DNA of 64,000 nucleotides from Sitta carolinensis (GCA_032173965.1 JAVUNC010000006.1:20640370-20704369), one strand, 5' to 3'; positions 11,851 through 22,955 are shown, counted from the first letter of the stretch. Notes: a model not told the origin generated them from the sequence alone. Numbers and translations: made by a program.

Positions 11851-14800
11851 CAAAAACCTACAAGATGGTTTTGAAAGGATGGTACAGTAAAAAAGAGACA
11901 CAAAAAAAAGGAGAACCCAGAAAGATTTTGAGTAGTGAAAGCAACGTTTCACCTTTCTGAAGTAAACTGTCAGTGTTTTATTTGACAAAGGAATTACACA
12001 CCTGAAGATAAAAAAAAGCCATAAAACAGTATTCAGGAATTCAGCCTTCAGTCAAAAGGTCCTTTAATTAAAAGAAATTGTTATCAGCCAAGTTCAAAGC
12101 CTGTCCAACACACCAAAACCAACGTTCTAAGTGTGCTGTAAAATGATTAAAAGCACTGCCAAAACCAGACTAAACCAAATGAAAGTCACAAACAATGATA
12201 AACTCTTGATTCCATACCCTTAATTTTCACTTGATCAGGAAGAGAGCTAAAATGGTTTCTTAAAGCAGCCTGACTCCAGCCTGAGCAGAGAGATCTTAAA
12301 ATTAAGACCCAGCTCTGTACTCACAAGTACTTCCAGATTAAAGTCAGTAAAATATCTGTTTTATCAGTACACCTTCACTCAGGGATGGTTCTAGTGAACA
12401 AATTTTTTAAATACAAAAATAGGCTTTTTACTTTATAGACTTCAGCAACTGTTGGGTAGAAAAATAATATACATTAAAAAAAAAGAAAACAAACAAAAAA
12501 AAACACCCAACCTTACCAAACCTGTATCTGGGAGTGGAGTAATTTAAATAAATACAGGTAACCTTACAACATACCCATGACCAAAAGCCTGGAAAAAGCA
12601 AACACCTGACAGAACAATGGTTGCATGGGACAAAACACAAGCCAGAAAACAGGAGAGAGTCACCCAGAAGTTGACAGGCCATGGATTTAACAGACTCACA
12701 CAGGACTTTGAAAACTCCAGTGACAAAATGGTTGTAAAGCAGCCCCCTTCAACTGGGAGGGCTGAAAAGGGCTGGGTAATTTCAGATTTAAACAGAAGAC
12801 CCTTGTATAAAATATCACACTTGTCATCTCCACAGAAAACAAGCAGCAGCCCTGCTCTGAATTACTGACTTCTCTGAAAGCCTACACTAATAATTTTCAT
12901 CCTCTTGAACCATTTTTTGCTGGTTCTACAGCACTAATTAAATAAATCCCAGAGGTCACAAGGTAAGGATAAAATTCTCAGTAATTAATCTGCTCAAATT
13001 GTAACTCAGGCTGATATTCCTGATGTTACTGACGAATCCTGTAGCGAGCTTAAAATGGAGATATAAGAAAAAAATATTTCAGCACCTGCCAAGCTAAACC
13101 CAACATTTCCCTGGCATTGTGATGCCCCAGGAATTGTCAGCTGAGGAACCAACTGCTCAGCGTGGTGGCAGCAGCCTCCCCTGGAGTCCAGCACATGCAG
13201 GAAAAAGGGCAAAATAACAAAAGAGGAAAGCTTTTGACCTTTGCTCTGAGCTGAACCATGAATCAGCAAAACCAGCCAGTAGTTTCTGTACCCTTCAACA
13301 GGCACCTCAGCACATTTTAAGTCAGTTGTGCTCATCATTCCTCATGCTTGTGTGGTCAGAGAGGAGGATTCTCCTGCCTCACTCGGAGCTGGTCTGACAC
13401 TTCCACGTCAGGGCAGCAGCCACCCTTTGGATCCAGGCTTACAACAGGAATGATATGGGAATTATGGCTCCAGCAAGGCCTTCAGGGGCACAGATAAGAC
13501 TGAACCCTGGGATTTGATCTTGCTGCTTTCTCAGATCTGGAGGCTGCAATCAGGAAGAATGGGAGAAAAGCACTCACAGGGAATAGAGGCCAGGAAATGT
13601 GTGGTGAAGAAGTCAAACCAGAAGGCACCAGAAGCCCCTGGAAACACCAAAAGTTGATCTCAGCCCTGCAAAGCACTGCACCTGCTAATAAGAAAAGACT
13701 TGAGCACTCCCCTTAATCAGCTTTCCTAGGACTAGCAATCATCCTCTCATTAGTCTGCTCAGGCCCAGGAGTTTATTTCTCCCCTGCCTCTGGTGCTAAC
13801 CTCTGGGAGTCTCTCCTTCCCAGCACCAGAAACCGTCTCTGCACAGCCAATGCTGTCATCTGAAACATCTGCTCCTCGAGCTTAATGAGACTGAATCAGC
13901 TTCCAAAATGGCCAAGGCACAGTGTCAAGAAATTAAACCTTTAAGCTGCTGACGAGGGCAGTCTCTTGCTCCCATTACCAGGAGCAATCCTGCCTCACCT
14001 GGCAGCTCTGCTGGCTCCTTCCCCTCTCTCCCTATGGCACAGCCACAGGGATGGCAGCAGTTTCCTCCTCCCCTGGATGTTCTCCTGCATCTTCTCTTCC
14101 CAGGAACCATGCACCGAGTGCCAGCAGCAAGGAGGGGCTTCAGGGTGGTGACAGGGAGGAGCAGCTCCAGTTTCTGCCCAAGAAGCTGTGCCCAGGCTCC
14201 TCTAGCTCAGAACTTGTGTGGACTGACACCTCTGCTTGCTCCTGGAGCTCAGTGTCTCTCTGCTGGCGTGATGATTTGACAGACAAATGGTCACACGAGT
14301 GAACTGTAGCAAGCAGTATTGTCATTTATGGACCTCCCTCCTGTAAAGAGGCTGATAAATAAAGAGGGCAAGCAACAGAAAGCCCTGGTTTTCATCTCTG
14401 AAAGAGCTCTGCTGTTCCCCTGAGACTCCCACCTGAGTCTCAAGATGAGAGAAACCTGCCTGCCCCTCTGCCAAGCCCATGCCAGGACCTGCTCAGCTCT
14501 GCAGCTCACTCTACTCCACCACATCTCCCTTGCCCTTGAGGGAATGCAGCTGGAAAGTGAGTCCTCAGGAACAGCAGGAGAGCAGTGGCACAGCTCAGGA
14601 AAGCAGGGGTTCACCTGCCCAGCAAGACCCTTGTGCACTCTTCCCACCAGAGGAAAAGTGCAGGGAGATGAGGTCTCTGCCCCTCTTCCACTTCTGCTCC
14701 ACAAGGTCTCCAGCAAAAGACACACAAATCCCAGGGGAAGGGTGGCAGAGGAGATGTATTCCCACCTCATTTTGGAGCTGAAGGAGTGAAACAAATTTCC

Positions 14801-15756
14801 CTCTAATGGAAGGGTATGAATTAAGGATTATGTATGTATGAGATGCCTGTTGCAATTCCTCCAAGAGAAAGGAGAAATCCCACTGCATGCCTCCTCCCAG
14901 TGGGCAGGAGATGAGAAAAATATAAAGCACAAGATCAAAATTTCCCTAGTGGAGAGGACAAGGGTCACAAAGGGGAAGCCAAGGACAGCCCTCTCCTCCA
15001 TCACTCCTCACTGAAGTTGAGGGATCAAAGACATCTCTGTGGGGAGGAGGGAGTGGACAAACAACTGATGTGTCCACTCTGCTCCTTCTGAAGGAAAGGG
15101 GTGCAGGGAGGGAATCGGGAGAGTGCTGAAGGCAAATATCCACCCTCACTCACCCTCTGCTTAGGAAAAGCAGAGCCTAAGAAGGTTCTCAGCCACCTTC
15201 CCTCCCACATTCTTCCACACACGCCAAGAAACGAGCAGATGCCCAGACCTCCCTTTTCCAAGCGTCTGGTGCCAGGTGTGCATGCCCCAGATCACCTCCC
15301 TCGGCTTCGTGTGCACGGGGAGGCGAGAAGGGCAAAGATGCTCGGCACCCTCTGCGGCTGATGTGCCCGGTACACCCTGAGTGGGGGGTGGACGGCCCAG
15401 CGTCCCCTCTCTCAGCGATACCCAAGTCTTCTCCCTCACAAGTGTCCCTGGCAGGGTGCGATGCCCAGCGCCACGTCCCTGAGCTTTGCGAAGGGGAATT
15501 CCCAATCCCTCCTCGCTCAGGTACGTGCCGGAGATGAGCGCCGCGGGTCCTCTCTCCCTGGGTAATTTGTCCGACATCCCGCATACAGGAACACAGCGGC
15601 AGCGAGCGCGGCCGGGTCCGTGTGCCAGCAAGGACCGCCCGCTGTCCCACCCGCTGTCCCCCCGCGCACGGGGGGATGCTCAGCATCCCTCGCCGGGACC
15701 CCGCGGCACCCCGGCCAGCCCCGCCGCCTCCCCGCGGCCGGCACGGCGGCACTCAC

Positions 15757-16450
15757 GGTTCCAATAGACGGGGTAGCTCTCGGCGCTGGCCACATCCACC
15801 TCGTAGAGCCCGCTCCGCACGCACACCGGCTCCACGGCCGCCGGCTCCCCCGCGCCGCCGCCGCCGCCCAGGGCGCGGAACGCCAGCTCGATGCGCAGCG
15901 AGTCGTAGCCGATGAAAGGCTTCCAGGTCTTGCGGTCCTCGCGGTAGAACCAGCGCACCTCCTCGGCGCCCAGCTCCCGCACCACCTCATAGCGGGGCCG
16001 GCCGCCGCCCGGCCGCCGCCTCTCGGGCAGCGCGCTGGCCGCCAGCGAGAAGCCGCTGCCGCCGCTGTCGCTGCTGCCCGGCCCCGCGCCCTCGCCCTCG
16101 CTGCCCTCGCCGCCCGTGCCCGTCGAGTACCGCAGCGACGCGCCGGACTCGGCCGAGTCGAAGTCGCCGGCGGCGGCCTCGTCGCTGAGGCTGCGCTGCC
16201 GCGGCGCCGCCGGCTCGGGGTCGCCCTCGGAGGAGGAGGTGGAGAGCGCGGCGCGGAGCGGCTGCGGGCGGCGGGCCGGGCGGGCGCGGGCAGCCGCCTC
16301 CTCCTCTTCCTCCTCCTCCTCCTCCTCCTGCTCCGCCGCTTCCTCCTCCTCGCCGCGGCTCGGCCGCTCGTAGCCGCCGCTGCCGTAGCCGCCGGCTTGG
16401 CCGGGCAGGTGCCGAGCGCCCTGCGGCGAGCCGGGCTCGGGGTAATCCAT
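15757..16450 (-). CDS. DDHD1: DDHD1 exon 1 (N-terminal 231 codons; phosphatidic-acid-preferring phospholipase A1)
   Basis: This is the first coding exon of DDHD1, an intracellular phospholipase A1 that acts on phosphatidic acid; in human, loss causes hereditary spastic paraplegia SPG28. The ATG is at 16448-16450. An in-frame stop at 16625-16627, with no ATG between, supports this start. Residues 1-33 are Gly/Pro-rich, 34-51 form a Glu tract, about 85-108 are a Ser/Asp-rich stretch (RSLSDEAAAGDFDSAESG), and 154-202 form the conserved block with YEVVRELGAEEVRWFYR, KTWKPFIGYDSLRIELAFR. Residues 206-231 read VEPVCVRSGLYEVDV and YPVYWN. The W-rich pattern is WWE-like. The exon ends after the first base of codon 232 at a CC|GTGAGT donor (15751-15756), which is phase 1. 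From memory of the human protein, the segment between AFR and VEPVCV is clearly shorter here. The catalytic GxSxG motif and DDHD domain are encoded further left, outside the window. Confidence 0.96.
16296..16353 (-). repeat. DDHD1: Coding (GAG)n trinucleotide tract in DDHD1 exon 1
   Basis: An interrupted CTC/CCT run on the plus strand encodes the Glu tract at about residues 34-51 of DDHD1. It is likely to vary in length between individuals and species without breaking the frame. Confidence 0.85.
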
Positions 16451-16760
16451 GCCGCAGAGCGCCCTGCCCGGCGGGGCCGCCTGGCCTCGCCCCGCCCCGC
16501 CCGGCCCGGCCCGCTCCGCCCCGCGCCCGCCCCGCTCCGCCGGCCCGGCCCGGCCGCGCTGCCGCAGCCGCCGCCGGCTCCGAGCGGGCTCCGAGCGGGC
16601 GGGGGCGGCGCCGCTGCCGCTTCGTCACGGGCGGCGCGACGCGAGCGGGGCGGGGCGGGCACGGCCCGGGGGACACGGACACACGGCGGGGACAGTGCGG
16701 GGACAGCGCGGGGACAGCGCGGGCGGGGACACCGGGGGGTGCGACAGGGACAGCGGGTGA
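16451..16760 (-). promoter_or_regulatory. DDHD1: DDHD1 5' UTR and CpG-island promoter
   Basis: Extremely GC- and CpG-rich sequence lies immediately upstream of the DDHD1 start. GC-box (Sp1-type) strings cluster at about 16486-16550 and again at 16647-16660 (GGGGCGGGGCGGGC). A CGTCAC half-CRE lies at 16623-16628. No TATA box is evident, as expected for a housekeeping CpG-island promoter. The island continues through exon 1 into the start of intron 1 (to about 15560). The transcription start cannot be fixed by eye; it probably lies between about 16480 and 16650. The island ends abruptly where the minisatellite begins at about 16755. Confidence 0.8.
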
Positions 16761-17900
16761 CACTGAGAGTGTGACACTGAGTGTGACACTGAAAGTATGG
16801 CACACAGTGTGTGATACTGAGTGTGACACTGAGAATGTGACACTGACTGTGGCACTGAGAGTGTGACACTGAGTGTGACACTGAGTGTGACACTGAAAGT
16901 ATGGCACACAGTGTGTGATACTGAGTGTGACACTGAGAATGTGACACTGACTGTGGCGCTGAGAGTGTGACACTGAGTGTGACACTGAGAGTATGGCACA
17001 TAGTGTGTGACACTGAGAGTGACACAGACTGTGACACTGACTGTGTGACATGGACAGTGGGTGACACTGAGAGTGTGACATGGATAGCGGGTGACACTGA
17101 AGAGTGTGGCACATAGTGTGTGACTCTGAGAGTAACACAGACTGTGACACTGACTGTGCAACATGGACAGCAGGTGACACTGAGAGTGTGGGACATAGTG
17201 TGTGACACTGAGAGTGTGACACTGACTGTGCAACATGGACAGCAGGTGACACTGAGAGTGTGGGACATAGTGTGTGACACTGAGAGTGTGACACTGACTG
17301 TGCAACATGGACAGCAGGTGACACTGAGAGTGTGGGACATAGTGTGTGACACTGAGAGTGTGACACAGAGTGTGACACTGAGTGTGACACTGAGTGTGAC
17401 ACTGAGAGTAACACAGACTGTGACATTGTGTGACATGGACAGTGGGTGACACTAAGAGTGTGGGACACAGTATGTGACACTGAGAGTGTGGCACATAGTG
17501 TGTGACACTGAGTGTGACACTGAGAGTATGGCACAGTGTGTGACACTGAGTGTGACACAGACTGTGACACTGACAGTGTGACATGGACAGCGGGTGACAC
17601 TGAGAGTATGGCATATAGTGTGTGACACTGAGAGTGTGGCACATAGTGTGTGACACTGAGAGTGTGTGACACTGAGTGTGTGACAGCATGTAACTGTGTG
17701 ACAGAGACAGCGTGACTGTGTGACATAGCATGGGACATTGTGTGTGACAGCATGTGACACCCTGTGGCAGAGCGTGGGACATGGTGAGTGTGTGACAGTG
17801 TGACACTGAGAGTGTGTGACATAGCATGTGACACAGTGTAACACTGTGTGACATCCACAAACACCTGTAACACGGAGTTCGTGACATCTTCAGACACACA
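16755..17900. repeat. Minisatellite array 1, 12-bp unit GTGACACTGAGT, with higher-order repeats
   Basis: About 1.1 kb of variants of GTGACACTGAGT begins right at the edge of the DDHD1 CpG island. Higher-order structure is visible. A block of roughly 110 bases containing GAAAGTATGGCACACAG is present twice near 16790-16960. A 72-bp block beginning ACATGGACAGCAGGTGACAC starts at 17161, 17233 and 17305. Tandem units contain the dyad AGTGT-G-ACACT. Units decay beyond about 17680. The unit has no stop codon in any minus-strand frame and its length is a multiple of three, so long false ORFs of SVTL-, CHTQ- or VSHS-type repeats appear on that strand. Confidence 0.95.
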
Positions 17901-18039
17901 ACATCACACTTTGTGTGTGATGGCGTGTGACACTGAGTGTGACTTGCTCAGAGAGTGTAAAACTGTGATGCTCAAACACTGTAACATGCTCAGCATAAAG
18001 CTGTGACATTCTCAGTGTAAAACTGTGTGACACGCTCAG

Positions 18040-18445
18040 ACAGCGTGTGAATCTGTGTGTGACACCCTCAGGGCTGTGTGTGACACAGCCTGTGTCCCTG
18101 TGTGTGTGTGTGTGACACCCCCAGGGCTGTGTGTGACACAGCCTGTGTCCCTGTGTGTGTGTGTGTGACACCCCCAGGGCTGTGTGTGACACAGCCTGTG
18201 TCCCTGTGTGTGTGTGTGACACCCTCAGGGCTGTGTGTGACACAGCCTGTGTCCATGTGTGTGTGCATATGTGACACCCCCAGGGCTGTGTGTGACACAG
18301 CCTGTGTCCATGTGTGTGTGCATATGTGACACCCCCAGGGCTGTGTGTGACACAGCCTGTGTCCCTGTGTGTGTGTGTGTGACACCCCCAGGGCTGTGTG
18401 TGACACAGCCTGTGTCCCTGTGTGTGTGTGACACCCCCAGGCACA
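18040..18445. repeat. Minisatellite array 2, 49-55-bp unit with inverted repeat
   Basis: The start CAGGGCTGTG recurs at 18069, 18122, 18175, 18226, 18281, 18336 and 18389, with a degenerate end at 18438; spacings are 53, 53, 51, 55, 55, 53 and 49. Length changes come from a (TG)n run inside the unit. Every full unit carries GGCTGTGTGTGACACAGCC, an inverted repeat with perfect 8-bp arms and a 3-base centre. It shares GTGTGACAC with array 1. Confidence 0.95.
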
Positions 18446-19619
18446 GCAGCAGCCATGTCTGGTGTGAGACCCCCTCAATCACAGCCCTGAGCTCCAGGAA
18501 TGACCCCAAACAACCCCCTATGAGTGTGACACCCCTAAATCCCACCCTGCTGCCTCATGGCAGGGGTGATGGCCCAAAGCCCTGTGTGGGTGACACACCC
18601 TGACACACTGCAGCACAGCCTGGGGCCCGGGGTGTGTCACAACAGCCTGGGACACGTCCTGGGGTCTCCCAGCAGGAGAGACCCCCAGAAACCTCCTGAG
18701 CCCCTTGTGTGCCCCAAAACACAGCCCACACTCCGTGTGCCCATGGGCACAACCCTCTGTGATGTGCCCAACGGCCCCAAGACACGCAGGGTGTGTCACC
18801 CGTGAGGGTGACAGATGCTCTTAAAGCACATTTTGTGCCCTTGTGTGTGTGTGTGTGTGTAAGGGACCACATCCTACAGCCCCGTGGTGGACTGAGGAGG
18901 GGGGTGAGAAACCCCTAAAACTCATCCTGCTGCCGTCGTGGGGTACCAAACACCCCCAGCACTCATCCTGATGCCAAGGGGCTACCTGATCCCCCTGAAA
19001 CTCCTCCTGCTGTCACTCTGCACAGGGACACAGGGTCCACCACCTGCAGTCACCCTCGTGTGAGAGAAAACTCCTCCAAATTCTCGCTATGCCCCCCCCC
19101 CCCCCCCCCCAAAACTGAGAAAGGTGGGGTTCACCTGTGCTTGTTTGTGTGTGTGAGAGAGTGAAAGTTGCTCCCACCCCCAGTCCACGCCTGGTAATCA
19201 GCAGGACGGGGTGTTGCAATGCTTATCTGAGTGATAAAACACCTGGCAGCCCCAGAGGACGAGGGAGGGTTCCCAGGATTTACACCTGTGTAGGATGACT
19301 CCCGTCCCAACACACACCCCACTGACGAGGGGCAGCCGTGCATCACCTTCAGGGTGCCAGATCCCCCCCAGCACCCTTTCCCATGGGCTGAGGGTTGGTG
19401 TGGGAAGCAGAGACTCCCAGGAACACGCCCTGGCTTAGCGGGGTGGGGTCACCTGTTTATGAGACACCCCCCTCCCCCTTTTTTGCAACATGCCCAGGAG
19501 GGAGGAGGGCAGAGTGATACTGCTGTCTCAGGGACAGCTGGATGGGCAGGGAGCTGACACCTGCCCCTCTGCCACCCCACCCCACAGCCAGGCCATCCGT
19601 GCCCCTGAGCCAGAGGCAC
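18446..19619. other. Flank of the minisatellites; no gene seen
   Basis: C/A-rich sequence with weak local repeats (a CTCATCCTGCTGCC-like phrase recurs near 18540, 18920 and 18965), a (TG)n run at 18842-18860 and a poly-C run at 19092-19110. Chance ORFs only. It looks like decayed minisatellite-derived DNA. Confidence 0.6.
19092..19110 (+). repeat. Poly-C tract (19 C)
   Basis: An uninterrupted run of C after TATG. Assembly length may be unreliable. Confidence 0.9.
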
Positions 19620-20375
19620 CCCACAGAATCATGGAATCATTTAGGTTGGAAAAGACCTCCCAGACCATCGAGTGCCCACCTTGTCACCCAGCCCAGAGCA
19701 CTGAGTGCCACGTCCAGTCCTTGTGTGGACATCTCCAGGGATGGGGACTCCAACAACTCCCTGGACAGACCATTCTGAAAAGCCTTTCTGTGAAGAAATT
19801 CTTCCTCATATCCAACCTAAACCTGCTCTGGCACAACCTGAGGCTGTGCCCTCTGCTCCTGTCCCTGTCCCTGGGAGCAGATCCTGATCCCCCTCCCTGC
19901 CCCTCCTGGCAGGAGCTGTGCAGAGCCAGGAGAGCCCTGAGCCTCCTCTGCTCCAGGATGAGCCTGCCCAGCTCCTCAGGGATTCTCCATTCCCTGCCCA
20001 GCTCCTCAGGGATTCTCCAGCCCCATTTCCCAGCTCCCTCAGGAATTCTCCAACCCCTTCCCAGCTCCCTCAGCCACTCCTGATGCTCCAGCCCCTTCCC
20101 CAGATCGATTCTCTTCTTTGGACACGCTCCAGCCCCTCAGTGTCTTGTTCTGAGAGACCCAAAACTCCCCTCAGGACTGGGAGTGCCTCACCATGCCCAG
20201 CACAGGTCACTGCCCTGCTCCTGTGGCCATTCTGTGGCTGGTACAAGCCAAGTGCCCTTGGCCTTCTTGCCCACCTGGGCACACTGGTTCATGTTCAACC
20301 AGCACCTCCAAATCTTTTTCCCACAGGGCAGTTTTCCAGCCTGGAGCAGCCTGTGGGGTTGTTGTGACCAACAGG
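19620..20375 (-). mobile_element. Long CR1 LINE 3' fragment
   Basis: One of the longest CR1 pieces here (about 750 bases). It begins CACAGAATCATGGAATCAT and continues TTAGGTTGGAAAAGACCTCC. Later come AAATTCTTCCTCATATCCAA, then CCCTGAGCCTCCTCTGCTCC, then short repeated CTCAGGGATTCTCCA units. It ends with GGTTCATGTTCAACCAGCAC and CAGGGCAGTTTTCCAGCC, which lie deep in the CR1 3' region. Frames are broken, so it is inactive. Confidence 0.88.
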
Positions 20376-21507
20376 CTGACAGGGGCTGTAGCTGTGCACT
20401 GACTGTACCCCCAGCCCCACCTTCACACACCTGCACACCCTTTCCAGGATGTCACCTCTGCCTGTGAATTACCCTGTGCTGCCCTGGGTGGATGGGGGGG
20501 CTTTTCCCCTCCTCAAAACCCCAGCTAATGTGTGTGTTAGTGTCATGCACATCCTTGTGCCCTCACCCCTAAATTCTGTGTGTGTGATTCTCCTGAATTT
20601 TCAGCAAAACCCCTCTCACAGCCCCGCTGTCAGCTGTGGGGCAAAAACCCCTGGGGTACACAGCATGTGTTCCCTAATTCCCCCTTCTCCCACACATCCT
20701 GCTTGTCTCCATTCTCCAGGCTGCAGCAACAAGGGGACTTCTGTGCACTCCGTGGTGTTGGATGTCCAAAAATAGGCTCGTGCTCCTCCTCCTCCATTCG
20801 CTTCCAGCCGGGGAATCCTGTTAATGGAGTGTGTTAAAACCCAGAGAGAGGCCAGATTGAGTTCAGGCTGGAAGGGGAGGTGAAGCTCTTAAAACTGTTC
20901 ACTGCTGGCGTGGTGTTTCCCTGAGTCATTAAAACCCTGCTGAAATGCTGCACATGGATCCTTGGGTGCATCGGCAGCGCTTCCCAGCCCTAAAACTCCA
21001 GGAATTGTGAATCCAACCGAAGGAGCTCTGAGCAGGTTTCTCCCACCTTTTCAAATGGAGAAAGAGGGAAAAGAGAGGAGACAAACCCAGAACGAGCAAG
21101 GAGCAGGGGGAGGAGGCTGTGCCAGGGTGTTTGTCCCCATTGTTTTAGCAACGGGACACGATCTGTTTGTTTAACTTATCTTTTGCATTTTTAATGAGCT
21201 TCACGAGGTAACCTCACCCTGAAGCCTTGTCCCAGATTTTCCTTCACGGTGGGGAAGAAGAAGGGAATGTTCCTTCCGTTGGAGATTGATTTTTAGACAC
21301 AGATTGCAGGATTCTCACTCTTTATCCCCATTTCCATCAATGCCAGTGTGATCTCGACATCTTTTCTCCTCTGACAAGTGTTTCACCCTTCGTGTCATCC
21401 TACTCAAAATTCTCCTGCTTTTTTCTCCTTGTCTGAGATCAAGGGAAGGTTTTCCAAACTAACAAGGGCACTCCAAATGTTCTTTTCCTATCTTATGTAT
21501 TCTTTCA
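20376..21507. other. Intergenic DNA; no gene seen
   Basis: Unique-looking sequence with no recognisable coding, RNA gene or repeat. Short ORFs are not protein-like. Confidence 0.6.
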
Positions 21508-21870
21508 GATCATGGAATGGGTTGGGTTGGAAAGAACCTTGAAGTCCACCCAGTTCTACCCCTGCCATGGGCAGGGACAATTCCACTATCCCAGGCTGCT
21601 CCAAGCCCTGTCCAGCCTGGCCTTGGACACTTCCAGGGATCCAGGGGCAGCCACAGCTGCTCTGGGAATTCCATCCCAGCCCCTCCCTGCCCTTCCAGCC
21701 AGGAATTCCTTCCCACTATCCTGCATTTCCCCTTTTCCAGTTTCCATCCATTCCCTGTGTGCTGTCCCCCCATCCCTTGTCCCCAGTCCCTCCCCAGCTC
21801 TCCTGGAGCCTCTCCAGGCTCTGAGCCCTCCCTGGAGCCTCCTCCTCTCCAGGATGAAGAACCTTAGACT
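21508..21870 (-). mobile_element. CR1 LINE 3' fragment
   Basis: Starts ATCATGGAATGGGTTGGGTT, then GCCATGGGCAGGGACAATTCC, then CAGGCTGCTCCAAGCCCTG, CAGGGATCCAGGGGCAGCC, and ends in CTCCTGGAGCCTCTCCAGG and GGAGCCTCCTCCTCTCCAGG. It is reversed relative to the plus strand. Confidence 0.87.
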
Positions 21871-22825
21871 GAACTGAACACCAGATGTTCATCACAATCA
21901 TCCTCATCCTCATCAAGCTGAACCACAGCATGAGAGTTGTGATGTGACCATTCTTCCTTGGAGACCTATGGGGACACACTGCCTCAAAAACAGTTTAGTA
22001 AAGGCAAAATTAAGAGAAGTCCAGAGCCTGGAGCCTGTCCTGAAGGGTTATGATGGATTTCACTTTGATTTTGGGAGGTCTTGACTGGGGTGGGCCGGTA
22101 TGAATGATGGTGGAAGCCCAGACTTCTCTCATTTGAGCTCAAAATTGGATTATTTCCCTGTTTTTACTTCTGGCAGCTCTGAGCTCACAGATGTGGAGGA
22201 GCTTGAAACTTTCTGGCGTGACATGGGACTCAGGTTCCATCAGCACAGAGTTACATGAAATGAAAAACAAGACCAAAAAGTATAAATTTCTTTTACCATC
22301 AGAGGAGGAAATTTTCCTTTGAGTAGAATAAATGCGGAAGTCTTAAAGCCAAATTACCTTTATTTTGGAAAGTCATTTATAGAGCACTGTGAATTTCCAT
22401 ACAGGTCAGTTTTGGTTTGGTTTTGATTTTTCTGTGGACTTGACAGAGAACTAATCAGTAACTAGTTTTAGATCAGTAACTAGTTTTAAAAATTCTCCAT
22501 AGCATAACGAAACATACTCCTCTCCCTAAATGAATTTAAAAAAAGACTATTCTAAAAGTAAAACACAAACTAAAAATTCTGAGTATTATTTCTATACATT
22601 ATCAATAAAAAAGAAAACAACTGTGAAAGAAGTATTCTAAAGGTTTTATTCTGATTTTTATTATTCTTCTTTTAGTTCTAATAATAAAATTTTCTTTATA
22701 CCTCTCAAAGTTTAAGCCTGCTTTTCTCTCCTCCTAATCCTATCTCACAGCAAAAAAATAAGCCCACCTCATAAATTAGTGCATTAGCTGAAAAATTTCA
22801 GATTAGTGAACCTAAACCACTACAA
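21871..22825. other. AT-rich intergenic DNA, possibly ERV-derived in part
   Basis: No gene seen. About 22500-22780 is A/T-rich and resembles degraded LTR-type sequence (TTCTCTCCTCCTAATCCTAT followed by CTCACAGC), but I cannot define ends, so the assignment is weak. Confidence 0.35.
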
Positions 22826-22862
22826 GGTCCCTTCCAACTCAGAATATTCTGTCCTATGATTA
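22826..22862 (+). mobile_element. CR1 LINE 3' terminus
   Basis: AAGGTCCCTTCCAACTCAGA followed by ATATTCTGTCCTATGATTAA is the canonical CR1 3' end, severely truncated at its 5' side. Confidence 0.75.
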
Positions 22863-22913
22863 AGAGTGGTGGATACTGGGATCCTCCTATAATGAGATCT
22901 CCACAGGAGACTT

Positions 22914-22914
<1 letters not shown>

Positions 22915-22955
<41 letters not shown>

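Larger units (their letters stand above)
4704..15756 (-). other. DDHD1: DDHD1 intron 1
   Basis: An 11,053-bp intron bounded by GTGAGT (15751-15756) and a T-rich TAG acceptor (4704-4705). I found no further DDHD1 exon or other gene in it. It holds three CR1 fragments in the same orientation as the gene (4850, 10567 and 11698), a 92-bp tandem duplication at about 7452, a 25-bp triplication at about 7837, and AT-rich unique DNA. The last ~200 bases next to exon 1 belong to the CpG island. About 12.0-15.0 kb is ordinary unique sequence with only chance ORFs. Confidence 0.92.

Noticed and set aside
15620..16774. 384-codon plus-strand ORF across the CpG island
   Set aside because: It is the complement of DDHD1 exon 1 and its promoter; the Ala/Arg-rich composition is a GC artefact.
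15517..17436. 639-codon minus-strand ORF (and the 636- and 424-codon companions at 15987-17897 and 16625-17899)
   Set aside because: They translate a 12-bp minisatellite and GC-rich DDHD1 exon 1 out of frame; all three minus frames are open because of the repeat, with no domain.
16755..18445. CRISPR-like array of repeats
   Set aside because: Units are contiguous or near-contiguous variants without unique spacers, in vertebrate DNA; they are minisatellites.
18068..18603. ORFs of 100-190 codons on both strands
   Set aside because: They are translations of minisatellite array 2 (HTHT- and CVCV-rich).
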